A stretch of 64,000 bases of DNA from Rossellomorea marisflavi (GCF_022170785.1 NZ_CP081870.1:3844001-3908000), one strand, 5' to 3'. Counted from the first letter of the stretch, positions 8,747 through 18,529 are shown. Made by a program: numbers and translations. Notes: generated from the sequence alone by a model not told the origin.

Positions 8747-10102
8747 TTATGCTTCTACAGCAACTTCCTTTTTCTTAAGCGTAAAGAATGTGATGGCGAA
8801 TCCGACACCAAGGGCTAGCAGGATCCCAATAATGGCGTACGGGAAGTACGGTCCGATGTAGGCAACAAGGCTCACGATACTGGACAGGATGTACCCATAG
8901 ATGCGGACGCCCATGATGGCGAAGAATGCTGATCCGGCCATGCTGGCAAGGGTACAGGCGAGGAACGCCTTCTTATAGCGGATGAGGACACCGAATAGGG
9001 CCGGTTCCGTGATTCCGAGTAGCGCCGAGATGGCCGCTGATAGAATGATGGATTTTTCTTTCTTTCCTTTTGCCTTGAAGAAGACGGCGAATGTTGCTCC
9101 GGCGATGGCCATGTTGGTCATGAAGAACATCGGCATGAGCATGTCGAAGCCGTTGTCTGCGAAGTTTTGCAGGGCGATCGGCGTCATGGCGTGGTGCATG
9201 CCGAAGACGATGGCAATCGGACGGATGCCGCCGACGACGATTCCGGCTAATACCGGTGATAGTCCGAATAGCATTTCAATGAAGGCAGCAAGCAAGCTTC
9301 CTACATAGGCACCCAGTGGCCCGGTTGCGATCAGGGCGAACGGGATGGTGATGAACAAGGTGAGCGTCGGGGTGAAGACCGTTCGTAGCACGCTCGGCAT
9401 GAACTTGTCGACGTACTTCTGGATATAGCTCATGGCCCATATGGACAGGATGATCGGGATGACGGTGGCGCTATAGTTGATGACTGGTACCGGCAGACCG
9501 ATGAAGGTGAACTGACTGACTTCTCCGAGCTTGGCTGCATCGAGCAAGGACGGATACATGAATCCTCCCGCTACGGCAAGGGCCAGGTACTGATTCGTCT
9601 TGAAGATGTTCGCGGCCGATGCTGCCAGGAAGAACGGCAGGAAGTAGAACACGGCGCTTGCGACGAGATCCAGGATGATGACGGCGTCGCTTTCTTTATT
9701 GAGGACTTCGAGGGCGATGAGTCCGGCGAGGATCCCCTTGATCATCCCCGCTCCGGCGATGGCCGGTACGATCGGTCCGAACACGCCGGATACGATATCG
9801 AGGAGTGCTCCGAAGAATCCTTTCTTTTTCCCCGGTGCTTCGCTCTTCACGTCTGTTGTCTCGAGCTCTGCGGTCAGGGCTTCGTGGACCTTCTGGACGT
9901 GGGTGCCGACGACGATCTGGTATTGATCGTTCGTAAGCTGATCCCCCATGATGCCGTCGAGCTCTTTTACTTTGGCGCGGTCGATGGCGTCAAAGTCGTG
10001 GAGGTCGAAGCGCAGGCGGGTCATGCAGTGCCACACTTTCTTGATATTGTCTTCCCCGCCGACAGCGGTGATGATCTGTTTGACCAATTGTTGATCTCCC
10101 AT
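8747..10102 (-). CDS. PTS sugar transporter subunit IIBC (glucose/sucrose/beta-glucoside superfamily)
   Basis: 451-residue membrane permease-kinase that phosphorylates an incoming sugar. The IIB domain at the N-terminus carries the phosphocysteine motif HCMTRLRF (Cys26); a linker ending EAPGKKKGF leads to the IIC domain with about ten membrane helices and the GITEPALFGV motif. No IIA domain, so it must borrow one, as TreP does. The start is ATG 10102 because AGAAGGGG lies upstream; the frame extends to 10147 without a ribosome site. Diverges from the rspA-like gene and its GntR regulator. Substrate is not deducible. Confidence 0.9.
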   Translation of the reverse strand: MGDQQLVKQIITAVGGEDNIKKVWHCMTRLRFDLHDFDAIDRAKVKELDGIMGDQLTNDQYQIVVGTHVQKVHEALTAELETTDVKSEAPGKKKGFFGALLDIVSGVFGPIVPAIAGAGMIKGILAGLIALEVLNKESDAVIILDLVASAVFYFLPFFLAASAANIFKTNQYLALAVAGGFMYPSLLDAAKLGEVSQFTFIGLPVPVINYSATVIPIILSIWAMSYIQKYVDKFMPSVLRTVFTPTLTLFITIPFALIATGPLGAYVGSLLAAFIEMLFGLSPVLAGIVVGGIRPIAIVFGMHHAMTPIALQNFADNGFDMLMPMFFMTNMAIAGATFAVFFKAKGKKEKSIILSAAISALLGITEPALFGVLIRYKKAFLACTLASMAGSAFFAIMGVRIYGYILSSIVSLVAYIGPYFPYAIIGILLALGVGFAITFFTLKKKEVAVEA

Positions 10103-10357
10103 GTGAACCCCTTCTTTCTGTCTGTGGTGTTGTCGTTGATTAGCCATATCGTAGCACAGGGACCCAAAATTGAAAACGTTTTATAAAATACCAATCATAA
10201 CACTTAAACCCTTGATACATAAGGTTTTATCATCATTTACATTAAAATTGGTACGGTAAATACCTCCTATCCCTTGTGAAAACATGACCAAATTGACCGC
10301 GGTGATTTGCCTGTGTTTTACTTGAGTCATCGTAAACGAAATGGAAGGTGTGTCCAC
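10103..10357. promoter_or_regulatory. Divergent promoter region with candidate cre and GntR operator
   Basis: TTGAAAACGTTTTATA at 10170-10185 resembles a CcpA cre box. ATTGGTACGGTAAATACC at 10247-10264 has GGTA/TACC inverted half-sites, and a further TACCAAT half-site lies near 10189-10195; these are plausible operators for the GntR/UTRA regulator encoded at 11575. Seen as motifs only; binding is inferred. Confidence 0.35.
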
Positions 10358-11557
10358 ATGGAACCGAATCTTATTACACATATAGAAGCTGTCGTCACGA
10401 ACCCCCACCGTCATAACTTTGTTGTCGTGAAGGTGGAGACGAGCAGCGGCATCACCGGGTACGGCTGCGCGACGTTCCAGCAGCGTCCGCTCCCTGTCCA
10501 GATGGTGGTGGAAGAATACTTGAAGCCGATCCTCATCGGACGGAACGCTCACGATATTGAAGATCTCTGGCAGATGATGATGGTGAACTCCTACTGGCGG
10601 AACGGCCCGATCATCAATAATGCCATCGCCGGAGTCGACATGGCCCTGTGGGATATCAAGGCGAAGCTTGCCGATATGCCTCTCTATCAATTATTCGGAG
10701 GGAAATCGAAGAGCGCCATCGCCGCTTATGCCCACGCCGACGGTCTGACCCTGGCTGAACTGTTTGAAGGTGTCGATGCCCTGGTGGAACGTGGATTCCG
10801 CCATATCCGCTGTCAGCTCGGGAAGTACGGTGGGAAGAATCATGCTATGCATTTGCCGGATCAGCTCATGGACGGGGAATACTATGATCCCGATATCTAC
10901 ATGCGCGATGTCGTAAGGATGTTCAAGGCACTGCGTGAGAAGTACGGATACGAACTCCACTTCCTTCATGACGTTCATGAGCGCCTGTCCCCGAATCAGG
11001 CGATCCGCCTGGCGAAGGAACTCGAGCCGTATCAACCGTATTTCCTAGAGGATGTCCTCCCTCCAGATCAGAATGAGTGGCTCGATCAGCTGCGGAGTCA
11101 GACGACGACGCCAATCGCAACGGGGGAACTCTTCAATAATCCGATGGAATGGAAGGATCTCATCGTGAATCGCCGAATCGACTACATTCGCTGTCATGTG
11201 TCACAGATCGGTGGCATCACGCCGGCGTTGAAGCTTGGGGCCCTTTGTGCGGCGTTCGGCGTGCAGATCGCCTGGCATGGTCCGTCGGATATGACCCCGA
11301 TCGGTGTTGCCGTTAATACGCACCTCAATATGTTCCTTCATAATGCCGCCATCCAGGAAGTGCAGGAGCCGGAGGATGTGATCCGCGAGATGTTCCCGGG
11401 TACCGTCGAGGTGAAGGAAGGCTATATTTACCCGATCGAACGGGCAGGAATCGGCGTCAGCTTTGACGAAGACATGGCGAAGGGGTATCCTTGCGTGTAC
11501 AGGAAGCACGAATGGACCCAGTCCCGCCTGCCGAACGGGACGATCCATACTCCTTAA
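10358..11557 (+). CDS. Enolase-superfamily dehydratase, RspA / D-mannonate dehydratase (ManD) family
   Basis: 399 residues, the usual family length. Cytosolic acid-sugar dehydratase fold. The Mg-ligand set is visible at Asp205 (LHDVHER), Glu231 (FLEDVLPP) and Glu257 (TGELFNNP), with catalytic His207 in the DxH pair and candidate acid-base residues Arg151/Tyr157 (RCQLGKYGG). [13 protein letters not shown] and [11 protein letters not shown] complete the barrel. Start at ATG 10358 with GGAAGGTG upstream rather than the longer 10307 frame. Members range from efficient mannonate dehydratases to nearly inactive RspA-like proteins, so the true substrate is open. Followed after 17 bases by the gntR gene. 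Confidence 0.88.
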   Translation: MEPNLITHIEAVVTNPHRHNFVVVKVETSSGITGYGCATFQQRPLPVQMVVEEYLKPILIGRNAHDIEDLWQMMMVNSYWRNGPIINNAIAGVDMALWDIKAKLADMPLYQLFGGKSKSAIAAYAHADGLTLAELFEGVDALVERGFRHIRCQLGKYGGKNHAMHLPDQLMDGEYYDPDIYMRDVVRMFKALREKYGYELHFLHDVHERLSPNQAIRLAKELEPYQPYFLEDVLPPDQNEWLDQLRSQTTTPIATGELFNNPMEWKDLIVNRRIDYIRCHVSQIGGITPALKLGALCAAFGVQIAWHGPSDMTPIGVAVNTHLNMFLHNAAIQEVQEPEDVIREMFPGTVEVKEGYIYPIERAGIGVSFDEDMAKGYPCVYRKHEWTQSRLPNGTIHTP

Positions 11558-11574
11558 CGGAAGGAGAGGGTGAG

Positions 11575-12279
11575 ATGAAGAAGCGGGAATTCATCGCCGA
11601 TGACCTGCTGAGCAAGATCTATCAGAATAAGTATCCGCCTGGCGGCAAGCTCCCGACGGAACGGGAGCTTGCCGATCAGTATGGGGTATCGCGGTATACG
11701 ATCCGAGAGGCGCTGAAGAAGCTCCTCAACATCGGGAGTATCCACGTTGTACAGGGATCGGGGATTTTCGTCACCGACACGATCACCCAGAGTCCGTTAA
11801 TCTCCAACTCCCTCCAGGAGAAGAAGTTCAAGGACATTGAATCAAAGGTCGTCTACTTGAAACGGGAGAAAGCGTCAGCGTCATCCCAGCGGATCTTCGA
11901 CAGCCAGAGTGATGTCTGGTCCTTCAAGCGTGTGCGTCTCGTTGACTACCAAAAGGTGCAGATTGAAACGTCCCTTTTGCCCGTGGAGCTCTTCCCGGAT
12001 CTGGATGAAGGTGTGATTGCCCAGTCGGTTCATGAGTATGTACAGAAATGCGGATATGATATCTCTCATTTTATCACGAGCTATAGCGCCGTAAATGTCT
12101 CGAAGGAAGATGCGGAGCTGTTGAACTGCAAGAAGGGGCTCGCCGCGATGAAGATCGTGAACCGCGGGATCCTGAAGGATGGTCAGGTGTTTGAATACAG
12201 CGAGCTGATCAATCTCGATTATTCGGTATCTTACTTCACGCCGTTCAATACGAATAAGCATCAGTTCCGGAAGAACTGA
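11575..12279 (+). CDS. GntR/HutC-family transcriptional regulator
   Basis: 234 residues from ATG 11575 (GGAGAGGGTGAG upstream). N-terminal winged helix: PPGGKLPTERELADQYGVSRYTIREALKKL and a wing VVQGSGIFV; C-terminal UTRA effector domain (VYLKREKASAS to LINLDYSVSYFTPF). UTRA domains bind small sugars or sugar phosphates. Co-transcribed with the RspA-like dehydratase, so it very likely controls that gene and the divergent PTS gene. Confidence 0.92.
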   Translation: MKKREFIADDLLSKIYQNKYPPGGKLPTERELADQYGVSRYTIREALKKLLNIGSIHVVQGSGIFVTDTITQSPLISNSLQEKKFKDIESKVVYLKREKASASSQRIFDSQSDVWSFKRVRLVDYQKVQIETSLLPVELFPDLDEGVIAQSVHEYVQKCGYDISHFITSYSAVNVSKEDAELLNCKKGLAAMKIVNRGILKDGQVFEYSELINLDYSVSYFTPFNTNKHQFRKN

Positions 12280-12308
12280 AGAAGCGAGCCTCTTGGGCTC
12301 GCTTCTTC
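12278..12308. terminator. Hairpin between convergent gntR and a small membrane-protein gene
   Basis: GAAGAAGCGAGCC (12278-12290), loop TCTT, GGCTCGCTTCTTC (12296-12308): a 13-bp perfect stem. The T-run on either side is weak, but the position between convergent stop codons supports a bidirectional terminator. Confidence 0.7.
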
Positions 12309-12490
12309 TATGTTCTCATGGTAGTCAAAAAGTAGACCAGCACTGTCCCTCCCTGGATGATGGCCGGAACGAAGGCATATTCGTTCGGCAGCACCCAGTA
12401 CAGGACCATGCTGACGATGAGGATTGGCATGACCGCGAACAGCCACAGCCTCACCTTCCGATTGGACAGATTGAATTCGCACCGTTCCAT
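12308..12490 (-). CDS. Small two-helix membrane protein, unknown function
   Basis: 60 residues. Two hydrophobic segments (about 15-33 and 38-56) with charged N-terminus MERCEFNLSNRKVR. An ideal AAGGAGGGG ribosome site 5 bases before ATG 12490 and 18-base spacing from the preceding secreted protein gene indicate a genuine operon member. I do not recognise the family. Confidence 0.7.
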   Translation of the reverse strand: MERCEFNLSNRKVRLWLFAVMPILIVSMVLYWVLPNEYAFVPAIIQGGTVLVYFLTTMRT

Positions 12491-12508
12491 GCGTTCCCCT
12501 CCTTTTAT

Positions 12509-13039
12509 TTACCTGGTTTCCCTGGTCTGCTTTTCAAGATAGTCTTTCTCCTGTTTGGCGGATAGAAGTCCCTTCGCTTTCCCGATGTTACCGCCCATGA
12601 GGCGCCAGACGGTGTTATGATCGCCGACGGCCTGTGAGAAGTCCCCTTTTTCCCATCGGGTGAGGATGTCCCGGTACTCTTCATCGTTCTTATAGTTTTT
12701 TTCATCCAACTGTTGAAGCAGGAAGGCGATCCGCTCATCGGTGATTTCGAAGAACGACCATTTCTCCCCTGCCCTCACCTTCTGGTGGCTCATGGCGTGG
12801 ATGTATTGGCGCATCAGCTTCTCCGATATTGGAGTCTTGACGTCTTCTTCAAATGGATTGCCGTCCACTTTACCCGTTACAGTAGATTGATTCGACTTTA
12901 CATCCGCTGCCGAAGCTGAGCCTTCTTTACTTTGCGCGGACTTCGGTACCCGCTCAAGACTCTCAAGTGCCATATAAACGCCTGCCACGGTCACCAGCAG
13001 TACCGCTCCCAGAATGATCCCCACCCATTTCCTGCTCAT
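12509..13039 (-). CDS. Membrane-anchored DUF6241-like protein
   Basis: 176 residues: N-terminal anchor helix (about 5-25), a Ser/Lys-rich linker, then a helical domain with NPFEEDVKTPISEKLMRQYI, MSHQKVRAGEKWSFFEITDERI and ILTRWEKGDFSQAVGDHNTVW. This pattern resembles small extracytoplasmic Bacillus proteins annotated DUF6241; the assignment is from memory of the motif and is moderate. Ribosome site AAAGGAGGACG. Forms a two-gene operon with the small membrane protein at 12308. Function unknown. Confidence 0.75.
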   Translation of the reverse strand: MSRKWVGIILGAVLLVTVAGVYMALESLERVPKSAQSKEGSASAADVKSNQSTVTGKVDGNPFEEDVKTPISEKLMRQYIHAMSHQKVRAGEKWSFFEITDERIAFLLQQLDEKNYKNDEEYRDILTRWEKGDFSQAVGDHNTVWRLMGGNIGKAKGLLSAKQEKDYLEKQTRETR

Positions 13040-13113
13040 ACACGTCCTCCTTTTTCTCTCTTATGGTATTTATTTCTATATAAAACCGCCATAATCCTTC
13101 CTGGTGGTCATGC

Positions 13114-13140
13114 AAAAAAAGAGCCCCCTTTTGGGAGCTC
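13114..13140 (-). terminator. Terminator of the first TarS-like gene
   Basis: On the minus strand GAGCTCCC, loop AAAA, GGGGGCTC then seven T (one G-T pair). Confidence 0.88.
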
Positions 13141-14686
13141 ATTGTTTCACGATCAAAGAAAGATTTCCTTTTTTTGTTTGATACAGCACATAGGTCTTGT
13201 CCTTACCTTTCAACTCATATGTCGCATCAGAGTCTTTGGATACCATCACGGATTCATAGTCATCGTAGCGCAAAGTCAGGATATACTTGCCCTCTTCCAA
13301 GAATGCTAAATCCTCTGGAGAAAATGCAACGGTGAGAAGGTTTTCCTTTTGATCTATCAAGCCTTCCACTGCGAAGACGTCCTCGACAAAGTCGCGATTT
13401 TGCAAGACGACTGCTTCGATTTCCGGTGTGCGATGACCTGTAAGCTCAATCGAAAATTCGGCCTTCTTGCCTGAAGACTTTTCCTCTGCCACTCTTGCCT
13501 TAACGAGGATCTCAATCGGAATCGTTGTTCCATCTGAAAGCTCGGCCATCTTATAGGGCATCCCTTCTACCTTTTCAATCTTGCCCTTTTCTCCTGAAGT
13601 TGCCCATTCAGCTAAAGCGGCAATCCGATTATACTCTTCATTTAAGTAAAGGTTTAAGTACACTCTGTTTAAAGGCTTTATGAGGATTTCTTCAATGGAG
13701 TAGGAACGTTTATAGCTCGCGAATAGGCTAAGAACTTCTTGAAATTTATCATAGTACTCTTGTTTATTTTCACTCTTCACGAAATGTTTTCGATTAAACA
13801 GCCTTGTGATGCTATCGAATTCGACCAGTCGATTGACGATCATTTTTTCTTCCTCTTCAGGTAACTGTTTATCCAAGACATATTTCAACACTGCGATATT
13901 CGTGTCCATCTTTTCCATCACATCCGTCTGTCTTGTCAGCGACACGTTTTCCGAAAACCGATTGATGTAGTAGATATTTTCGGTGGTGGTCGAGATTTCC
14001 CCTACGGTTGTGAGGATGTCGATGAAAAATTGCTTATCCTCCGCGTACTTCATCTCAGGGAACCTGATATTCCGCTCTTTCAAAAAGGACAGCCTCATCA
14101 TCCGTGCAGTCGGGCCAAGATGATAGAAGATGTGTGGAATGGAGTAAGGTGAAACCCTTTTCCGCACCCGACTGGACTCGTACCGACCTACCAGCTTTGC
14201 TTTTTTTGAATCCACCTGTATGGTTTTGCCGACAGCGTAGTCCGTCTTTGCTTCCTCCATTAAAACATAGAGCTGGCGAATCCCATCATGATCCAGCCAA
14301 TCATCGTCATCCAGGAACATAAGATACGTGGAATTGGCCAGATGAATCCCTAGATTCCTCGGAAAAGCAGGTGTTCCGGTGTTCTCTTCCAAGAGAACGA
14401 CCACGATATTGTCATACAAATCGACAAACTTCTTCAAGATCGGTCGGGATTTATCATCGGATCCGTCGTCGATCAAGATAACGGTGATGTTCGAGAACCC
14501 GAATGTTTGGACGATGACGGAATCAATCGCCTTGACCAGGTACTTCTCTGCGTTGTAGACAGGAATAACTACCGTAACCTTTGCTTGTTTGTGCAAGGCT
14601 TCGTGATTATAGACTGTATAAGGAACCTTGTCGAAGTATTTTTCATCTTCGTTCTTGGTGAATGGGAATAAATTTAACAGCTTCAT
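13139..14686 (-). CDS. GT2 glycosyltransferase, TarS-like (wall teichoic acid or surface polymer glycosylation)
   Basis: 515 residues. GT-A fold at about 35-240: VVIPVYNAEKYLVKAIDSV, LIDDGSDDKS and the metal-binding aspartate stretch MFLDDDDWLDHDG. Then a helical linker with EKMDTNIAVLKYVLDK and a C-terminal region of beta-rich modules ending KGNLSLIVKQ. The overall architecture is that of TarS/TarP-like transferases that decorate teichoic acid with N-acetylhexosamine at the cytoplasmic face, and I infer a similar role. It is a clear paralogue of the gene at 14960. Ribosome site AGGAGA precedes ATG 14686. It appears monocistronic, with its own terminator. Sugar and acceptor are unknown. Confidence 0.85.
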   Translation of the reverse strand: MKLLNLFPFTKNEDEKYFDKVPYTVYNHEALHKQAKVTVVIPVYNAEKYLVKAIDSVIVQTFGFSNITVILIDDGSDDKSRPILKKFVDLYDNIVVVLLEENTGTPAFPRNLGIHLANSTYLMFLDDDDWLDHDGIRQLYVLMEEAKTDYAVGKTIQVDSKKAKLVGRYESSRVRKRVSPYSIPHIFYHLGPTARMMRLSFLKERNIRFPEMKYAEDKQFFIDILTTVGEISTTTENIYYINRFSENVSLTRQTDVMEKMDTNIAVLKYVLDKQLPEEEEKMIVNRLVEFDSITRLFNRKHFVKSENKQEYYDKFQEVLSLFASYKRSYSIEEILIKPLNRVYLNLYLNEEYNRIAALAEWATSGEKGKIEKVEGMPYKMAELSDGTTIPIEILVKARVAEEKSSGKKAEFSIELTGHRTPEIEAVVLQNRDFVEDVFAVEGLIDQKENLLTVAFSPEDLAFLEEGKYILTLRYDDYESVMVSKDSDATYELKGKDKTYVLYQTKKGNLSLIVKQ

Positions 14687-14862
14687 TGTATTTCTCCTAT
14701 TGTTCGTTATAGATGTCCTTTACTGCTTACCCTATTTACAGAGAAAATCACATGAATCGGCATGTTTTTTCGTTGAAGTTTATCCGAAATTACGCCATGC
14801 CCCTGCTTCTTTTCTTATTTGTCCCCTGTCCAGGTGGAGTTATTCAACTCAATCACCCATTC

Positions 14863-14905
14863 TAAAAGCCGGACAATGTCGACGAATCGAACTGTCCGGC
14901 TTTAT
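14863..14905 (-). terminator. Terminator of the second TarS-like gene
   Basis: AAAGCCGGACA (14865-14875) pairs with TGTCCGGCTTT (14893-14903); on the minus strand the hairpin runs into TTTTAGA. Confidence 0.8.
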
Positions 14906-14959
14906 AGCAGGTTTACTTCTCTATAGATGATTTAAATAATGCGGTGGAAGTGAGCCGTA

Positions 14960-16516
14960 TTATTGATTTCCGATAATTTGAAACGAAAGGTTTCCGTTGA
15001 CTGTGCGGTAAAATTCATACGTTTTTTTACGATCCTTGATGCTGGATACAGATTCAGCATCCTTTGCCACCGTCAGTTTTTCATAGTCTTTATAGCGAAG
15101 GGACAAGATGTATTTCCCATCCTCCATCTTTGCCATATCCTCAGATGTCAAATTGACAGTCACGATCCCTTTATCCTGTTCTATCGCATGAGGAACGTCA
15201 TATGTTGAGGCAATGTAATCCCGGTGCTGGAAGTTCACTGCCTGAATTTCAGGGATGTCATGCCCCGACAACTCAATAGTGAACATAGCTGCACCTTTTT
15301 TCTTCTTCTCACTTACCAAGTGTGCTTGTACCGGAATGGGGATTTCCACCTTCTTGCCGCCATCCAGATGTGCCACAGTGTATGGCAGTCCATCAATCAC
15401 TTGATAAGAGCGTGTTCCTTTAAACTTGGACCACTTTGATAACTTGATGATGCTATCATAGTCTTTTTGGACAAAATAGGTGAAATAGAGCTTATTGATC
15501 GGTTTTTTAATCATGTCTTCAATCTGATAGCTACGGTTATAGGAATAAAACACCTTTAGCAACTTTTCGAGCTTTTCAAAGTATTGATCGCGATCGTCAC
15601 TGCGGGTGAAGTGCTTGCGATCAAAAAGGCGTGCGATGCTATCAAATTCGATGATTCGATTCACGATCATGATTTCCTCTTCAACAGGAAGATTTTTATC
15701 CATCACATATTTAAGGGCTGTTATGTTCGTGTCCATCTTCTCCATGACACTTGTTTGCATGATCAGTGAAGCATTATTCTCCGGGATGCGATTCAAGAAA
15801 TAAATCACTTCCGTTGTTGTAGAGATTTTTCCCACTTTCGTAAGGACATCAATAAAGAACATTTTATCCTCTGAATACTTTAACTCAGGGAAAAGAATCT
15901 GATGCTTCTTGATAAATGACAGCCTCATCATCCTTGCGCGCGGTCCAAGATGATAGAAAAGATGTTCGATTGAATAAGGAGATACATTTTTCCGCACCTT
16001 ACATGATTCATACCGTCCAATCACCTTTTCACCCTTCGCACTTACCTCTACCGCTTTGCCGACAGCATAATCACACCCGGTTTCCTCCATTAATGAATAG
16101 AGCTGGCGGAGTCCGTCATGATCGAGCCAATCATCAGCATCCAAAAACATAATGTACTCCGAATTGGCCAGATGTGCACCCAAGTTCCGGGGGAACGCAG
16201 GCGAGCCCGTATTCTCCTCAAGGAAGACGGATACGATATTAGGATAAAGTTCAGCATACCGCTTCATCATATATCTCGATTTATCCTTTGAGCCATCATC
16301 AACCAGGATCAGGGTGATATTCTGAAGTCCTAACGTTTGAACAATAACGGAATCTACCGTCTGCTTCAAAAACTTATCGGCATTGTAGACGGGGACAACG
16401 ACTGCCACATCTGTTTTCTTCGTAAGCGCTGCATGATTTTGAATACTGTAAGGAATCCGTTCAAAATAATTCTCTTTTTCCTTTTTGGCGAAGGGCAACA
16501 GGTTTTTTAGTTTCAT
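14960..16516 (-). CDS. GT2 glycosyltransferase, TarS-like, paralogue of the neighbour
   Basis: 518 residues with the same layout as the gene at 13139: VVVPVYNADKFLKQTVDSV, LVDDGSKDKS, MFLDADDWLDHDG, the shared VMEKMDTNI segment and a C-terminal beta-rich region ending GNLSFQIIGNQ. Both proteins also begin with the same MKL-NL-PF-K pattern, so they arose by tandem duplication and then diverged, chiefly in the linker and C-terminal modules. GGGAGA lies before ATG 16516. Probably glycosylates the same class of polymer with different sugar, position or chain specificity. Confidence 0.85.
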   Translation of the reverse strand: MKLKNLLPFAKKEKENYFERIPYSIQNHAALTKKTDVAVVVPVYNADKFLKQTVDSVIVQTLGLQNITLILVDDGSKDKSRYMMKRYAELYPNIVSVFLEENTGSPAFPRNLGAHLANSEYIMFLDADDWLDHDGLRQLYSLMEETGCDYAVGKAVEVSAKGEKVIGRYESCKVRKNVSPYSIEHLFYHLGPRARMMRLSFIKKHQILFPELKYSEDKMFFIDVLTKVGKISTTTEVIYFLNRIPENNASLIMQTSVMEKMDTNITALKYVMDKNLPVEEEIMIVNRIIEFDSIARLFDRKHFTRSDDRDQYFEKLEKLLKVFYSYNRSYQIEDMIKKPINKLYFTYFVQKDYDSIIKLSKWSKFKGTRSYQVIDGLPYTVAHLDGGKKVEIPIPVQAHLVSEKKKKGAAMFTIELSGHDIPEIQAVNFQHRDYIASTYDVPHAIEQDKGIVTVNLTSEDMAKMEDGKYILSLRYKDYEKLTVAKDAESVSSIKDRKKTYEFYRTVNGNLSFQIIGNQ

Positions 16517-16691
16517 AATTTAATCTCCCATTTTGTTAATTACTTCACATTTTATTTTTCTATCATAACATGTCTAGAGGAATTCCTCATTAAGTTACTG
16601 GTTTGATTATTAGACGATGCCTGTCATTAAAAAGTTTCACCACTGGAACAAACACCCAAAAATCAAGACTTTCGAACTATTCTGTGGACAT

Positions 16692-16726
16692 AGAAAATGC
16701 AAGGACGATTGGAGCGTCCTTGCATT
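16692..16726 (-). terminator. Terminator of the LysM-NlpC/P60 gene
   Basis: ATGCAAGGACG/CGTCCTTGCAT stem (16697-16706 with 16715-16725), followed on the minus strand by TTTTCTA. Confidence 0.85.
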
Positions 16727-16741
16727 CGTTCAAATAAGGTA

Positions 16742-17725
16742 TTAGAAACGCTTATATCCGACAAACTTCGGAGCCCAATACGTATTGTTCAGCTTCGTCA
16801 CAACTACGCCGCTGTCAGATGCATGGATGAATTCCCCGTTGCCGAGGTAGATTCCCATGTGGCTGATGCCGGCTTTGTAGGTATTTTCGAAGAATACGAG
16901 GTCACCCGGTACCGGACTTGATACGGATTTAGCCTGGCTGTAGTAGCCTTCCGTGTTCGTACGGGAGATGGAGTAGCCCGCTTCGTTGAATACATAGTAG
17001 ATGAAGCCACTGCAATCGAATCCAGATGGCGTCGTACCGGCCCATTTATACGGAGTGCCGAGGTACTTCTTCGCCACGTTCACGACCGTCGATGATGACG
17101 GAGTCTGTGTGCCCGTGCTCGCGGTTTTGACCGTTCCAGTCGAAGTGGAAGTCGAGGTCGAGCCGCTCACCTTGAGCTTCTGGCCCACATAGATCGTGTT
17201 AGACGTCAGCTTATTCCATGACTTCAATTGAGAAATGGTTACATCATATTTGTACGCGATGTAGGATAAAGAGTCACCGGATTTGACCGAATAGCTTCCG
17301 GTTGTTGACGGTTTTGAAGCCGTCGTAGTCGATGTCGAAGTGGACTTCGAGCTTCCGGACACGATCAATTTTTGACCAGGATAAATCAGGTCACTCTTTA
17401 GATTGTTCCATTTCTTCAGATCTGCCACATACACATTGTACTTCTGACCGATCTTCGACAGGTAGTCCCCTGACTTCACGGTGTATGTTGTAGTGGATGA
17501 TGAGGTTGTTGTCGATTTCGACACTTCCAATACCTGATTCACATAGATCATATCGGTCTTCAGTTTGTTCATGGATTTCAGACTTGAGACACTTGTATTG
17601 TATTTAACGGCGATTCCAGAAAGCGTATCCCCAGACTTTACTTTATAAGAGGCAGCCTCAATCGAATCGACAGCCATAGATGACAGAACAGCAGCAGTTG
17701 TAAAAGCGATTATCGTTTTTTTCAA
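16742..17725 (-). CDS. Secreted LysM-NlpC/P60 D,L-endopeptidase (LytE/LytF-like autolysin)
   Basis: 327 residues. TTG start at 17725 chosen because AAGGAG precedes it and the product then begins with a compact signal peptide ([16 protein letters not shown]) cleaved near VDSIEA. Three LysM repeats ([55 protein letters not shown]) separated by Ser/Thr linkers bind peptidoglycan. The C-terminal NlpC/P60 domain has the catalytic Cys in [10 protein letters not shown] and His in [10 protein letters not shown]. It cleaves the gamma-D-Glu-meso-DAP bond in relatives. A paralogue lies at 56979 with a nearly identical leader and also a TTG start. Confidence 0.93.
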   Translation of the reverse strand: MKKTIIAFTTAAVLSSMAVDSIEAASYKVKSGDTLSGIAVKYNTSVSSLKSMNKLKTDMIYVNQVLEVSKSTTTSSSTTTYTVKSGDYLSKIGQKYNVYVADLKKWNNLKSDLIYPGQKLIVSGSSKSTSTSTTTASKPSTTGSYSVKSGDSLSYIAYKYDVTISQLKSWNKLTSNTIYVGQKLKVSGSTSTSTSTGTVKTASTGTQTPSSSTVVNVAKKYLGTPYKWAGTTPSGFDCSGFIYYVFNEAGYSISRTNTEGYYSQAKSVSSPVPGDLVFFENTYKAGISHMGIYLGNGEFIHASDSGVVVTKLNNTYWAPKFVGYKRF

Positions 17726-18034
17726 GATCTTTCTCCTTCGCAAATAATGTCGTTTTTGCACGCTTACCCATTATCTCCGAACTAGTCCGATAGGTTAATA
17801 GGCTTATTTTCTTATGTGAAGAAAAACATGGAAGAAAGCCCAGTATAATCACGTTTAGTAATTTGTGGTAATGATGGTAGTTTGGTTTGTTCATAGGCGG
17901 TTTGGGGTATTTATGGGGGCTGTTTCCTGAATTGGGGGCTTTATAAGGAAATAATTAACATATTATTGGGATTTCAAGGTATAATACTAATAAGAACGGT
18001 TTACCGTATTTTTGAAGCGGAATGGGGTGGGGTG

Positions 18035-18526
18035 TTGAAGAGGATTTTGCTTTTTTCTTCTATATTGGTTGTTGGGATTCTTTTGGGGGTTGTGGTGTGG
18101 GTACAGAACGAGGGTCAGACTGCTCCCCTGTCGATGAAAGAAAAGATCGAGGCCGCTGCTAAGGAGATTCATGTCCGGGACATTCTACAGAGCCACTCGA
18201 TTGATGATGGCCTAGAAGCGGTTTCATTCCTTCTGAAGGACGGCCGGATCGGATATGCCCTCGTAAAGGATGATGAAATTCACCACGTATTGTGGACGGA
18301 TACAAATCAAACCTATGACCAGTATCAACATTATGTCATCTTGCTGGGGAAGAAGGAAGATCCTGCCCATACACGTTTGTCGGCGACGATCATAAGGCCT
18401 CTTGACCAGCCGAAATACTATCGTACGGTAGAGCTTGGAGAGGGCGAGTACTATCTGGCATCGTTTGAGATTCCGGAGGAGGATGGACAGGTACGGTTTG
18501 GGGAAGATGGATGGCGGTTTAAGTGA
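18035..18526 (+). CDS. Membrane-anchored protein of unknown function
   Basis: 163 residues if begun at TTG 18035 (GTG 18032 is equally possible); the G-rich GGGGTGGGG just upstream is the only ribosome-like site, and the longer frame from 17966 has none. One N-terminal helix (KRILLFSSILVVGILLGVVVW), then a soluble extracytoplasmic domain of mixed secondary structure with no motif I recognise. Stands alone between a LysM autolysin and a repeat array. Confidence 0.6.
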   Translation: MKRILLFSSILVVGILLGVVVWVQNEGQTAPLSMKEKIEAAAKEIHVRDILQSHSIDDGLEAVSFLLKDGRIGYALVKDDEIHHVLWTDTNQTYDQYQHYVILLGKKEDPAHTRLSATIIRPLDQPKYYRTVELGEGEYYLASFEIPEEDGQVRFGEDGWRFK

Positions 18527-18529
18527 TTT

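Noticed and set aside
10181-10690. 169-codon minus-strand frame overlapping the RspA-like gene start
   Set aside because: It opposes a conserved enzyme gene and covers the divergent promoter. The peptide is His/Asp-rich shadow sequence.
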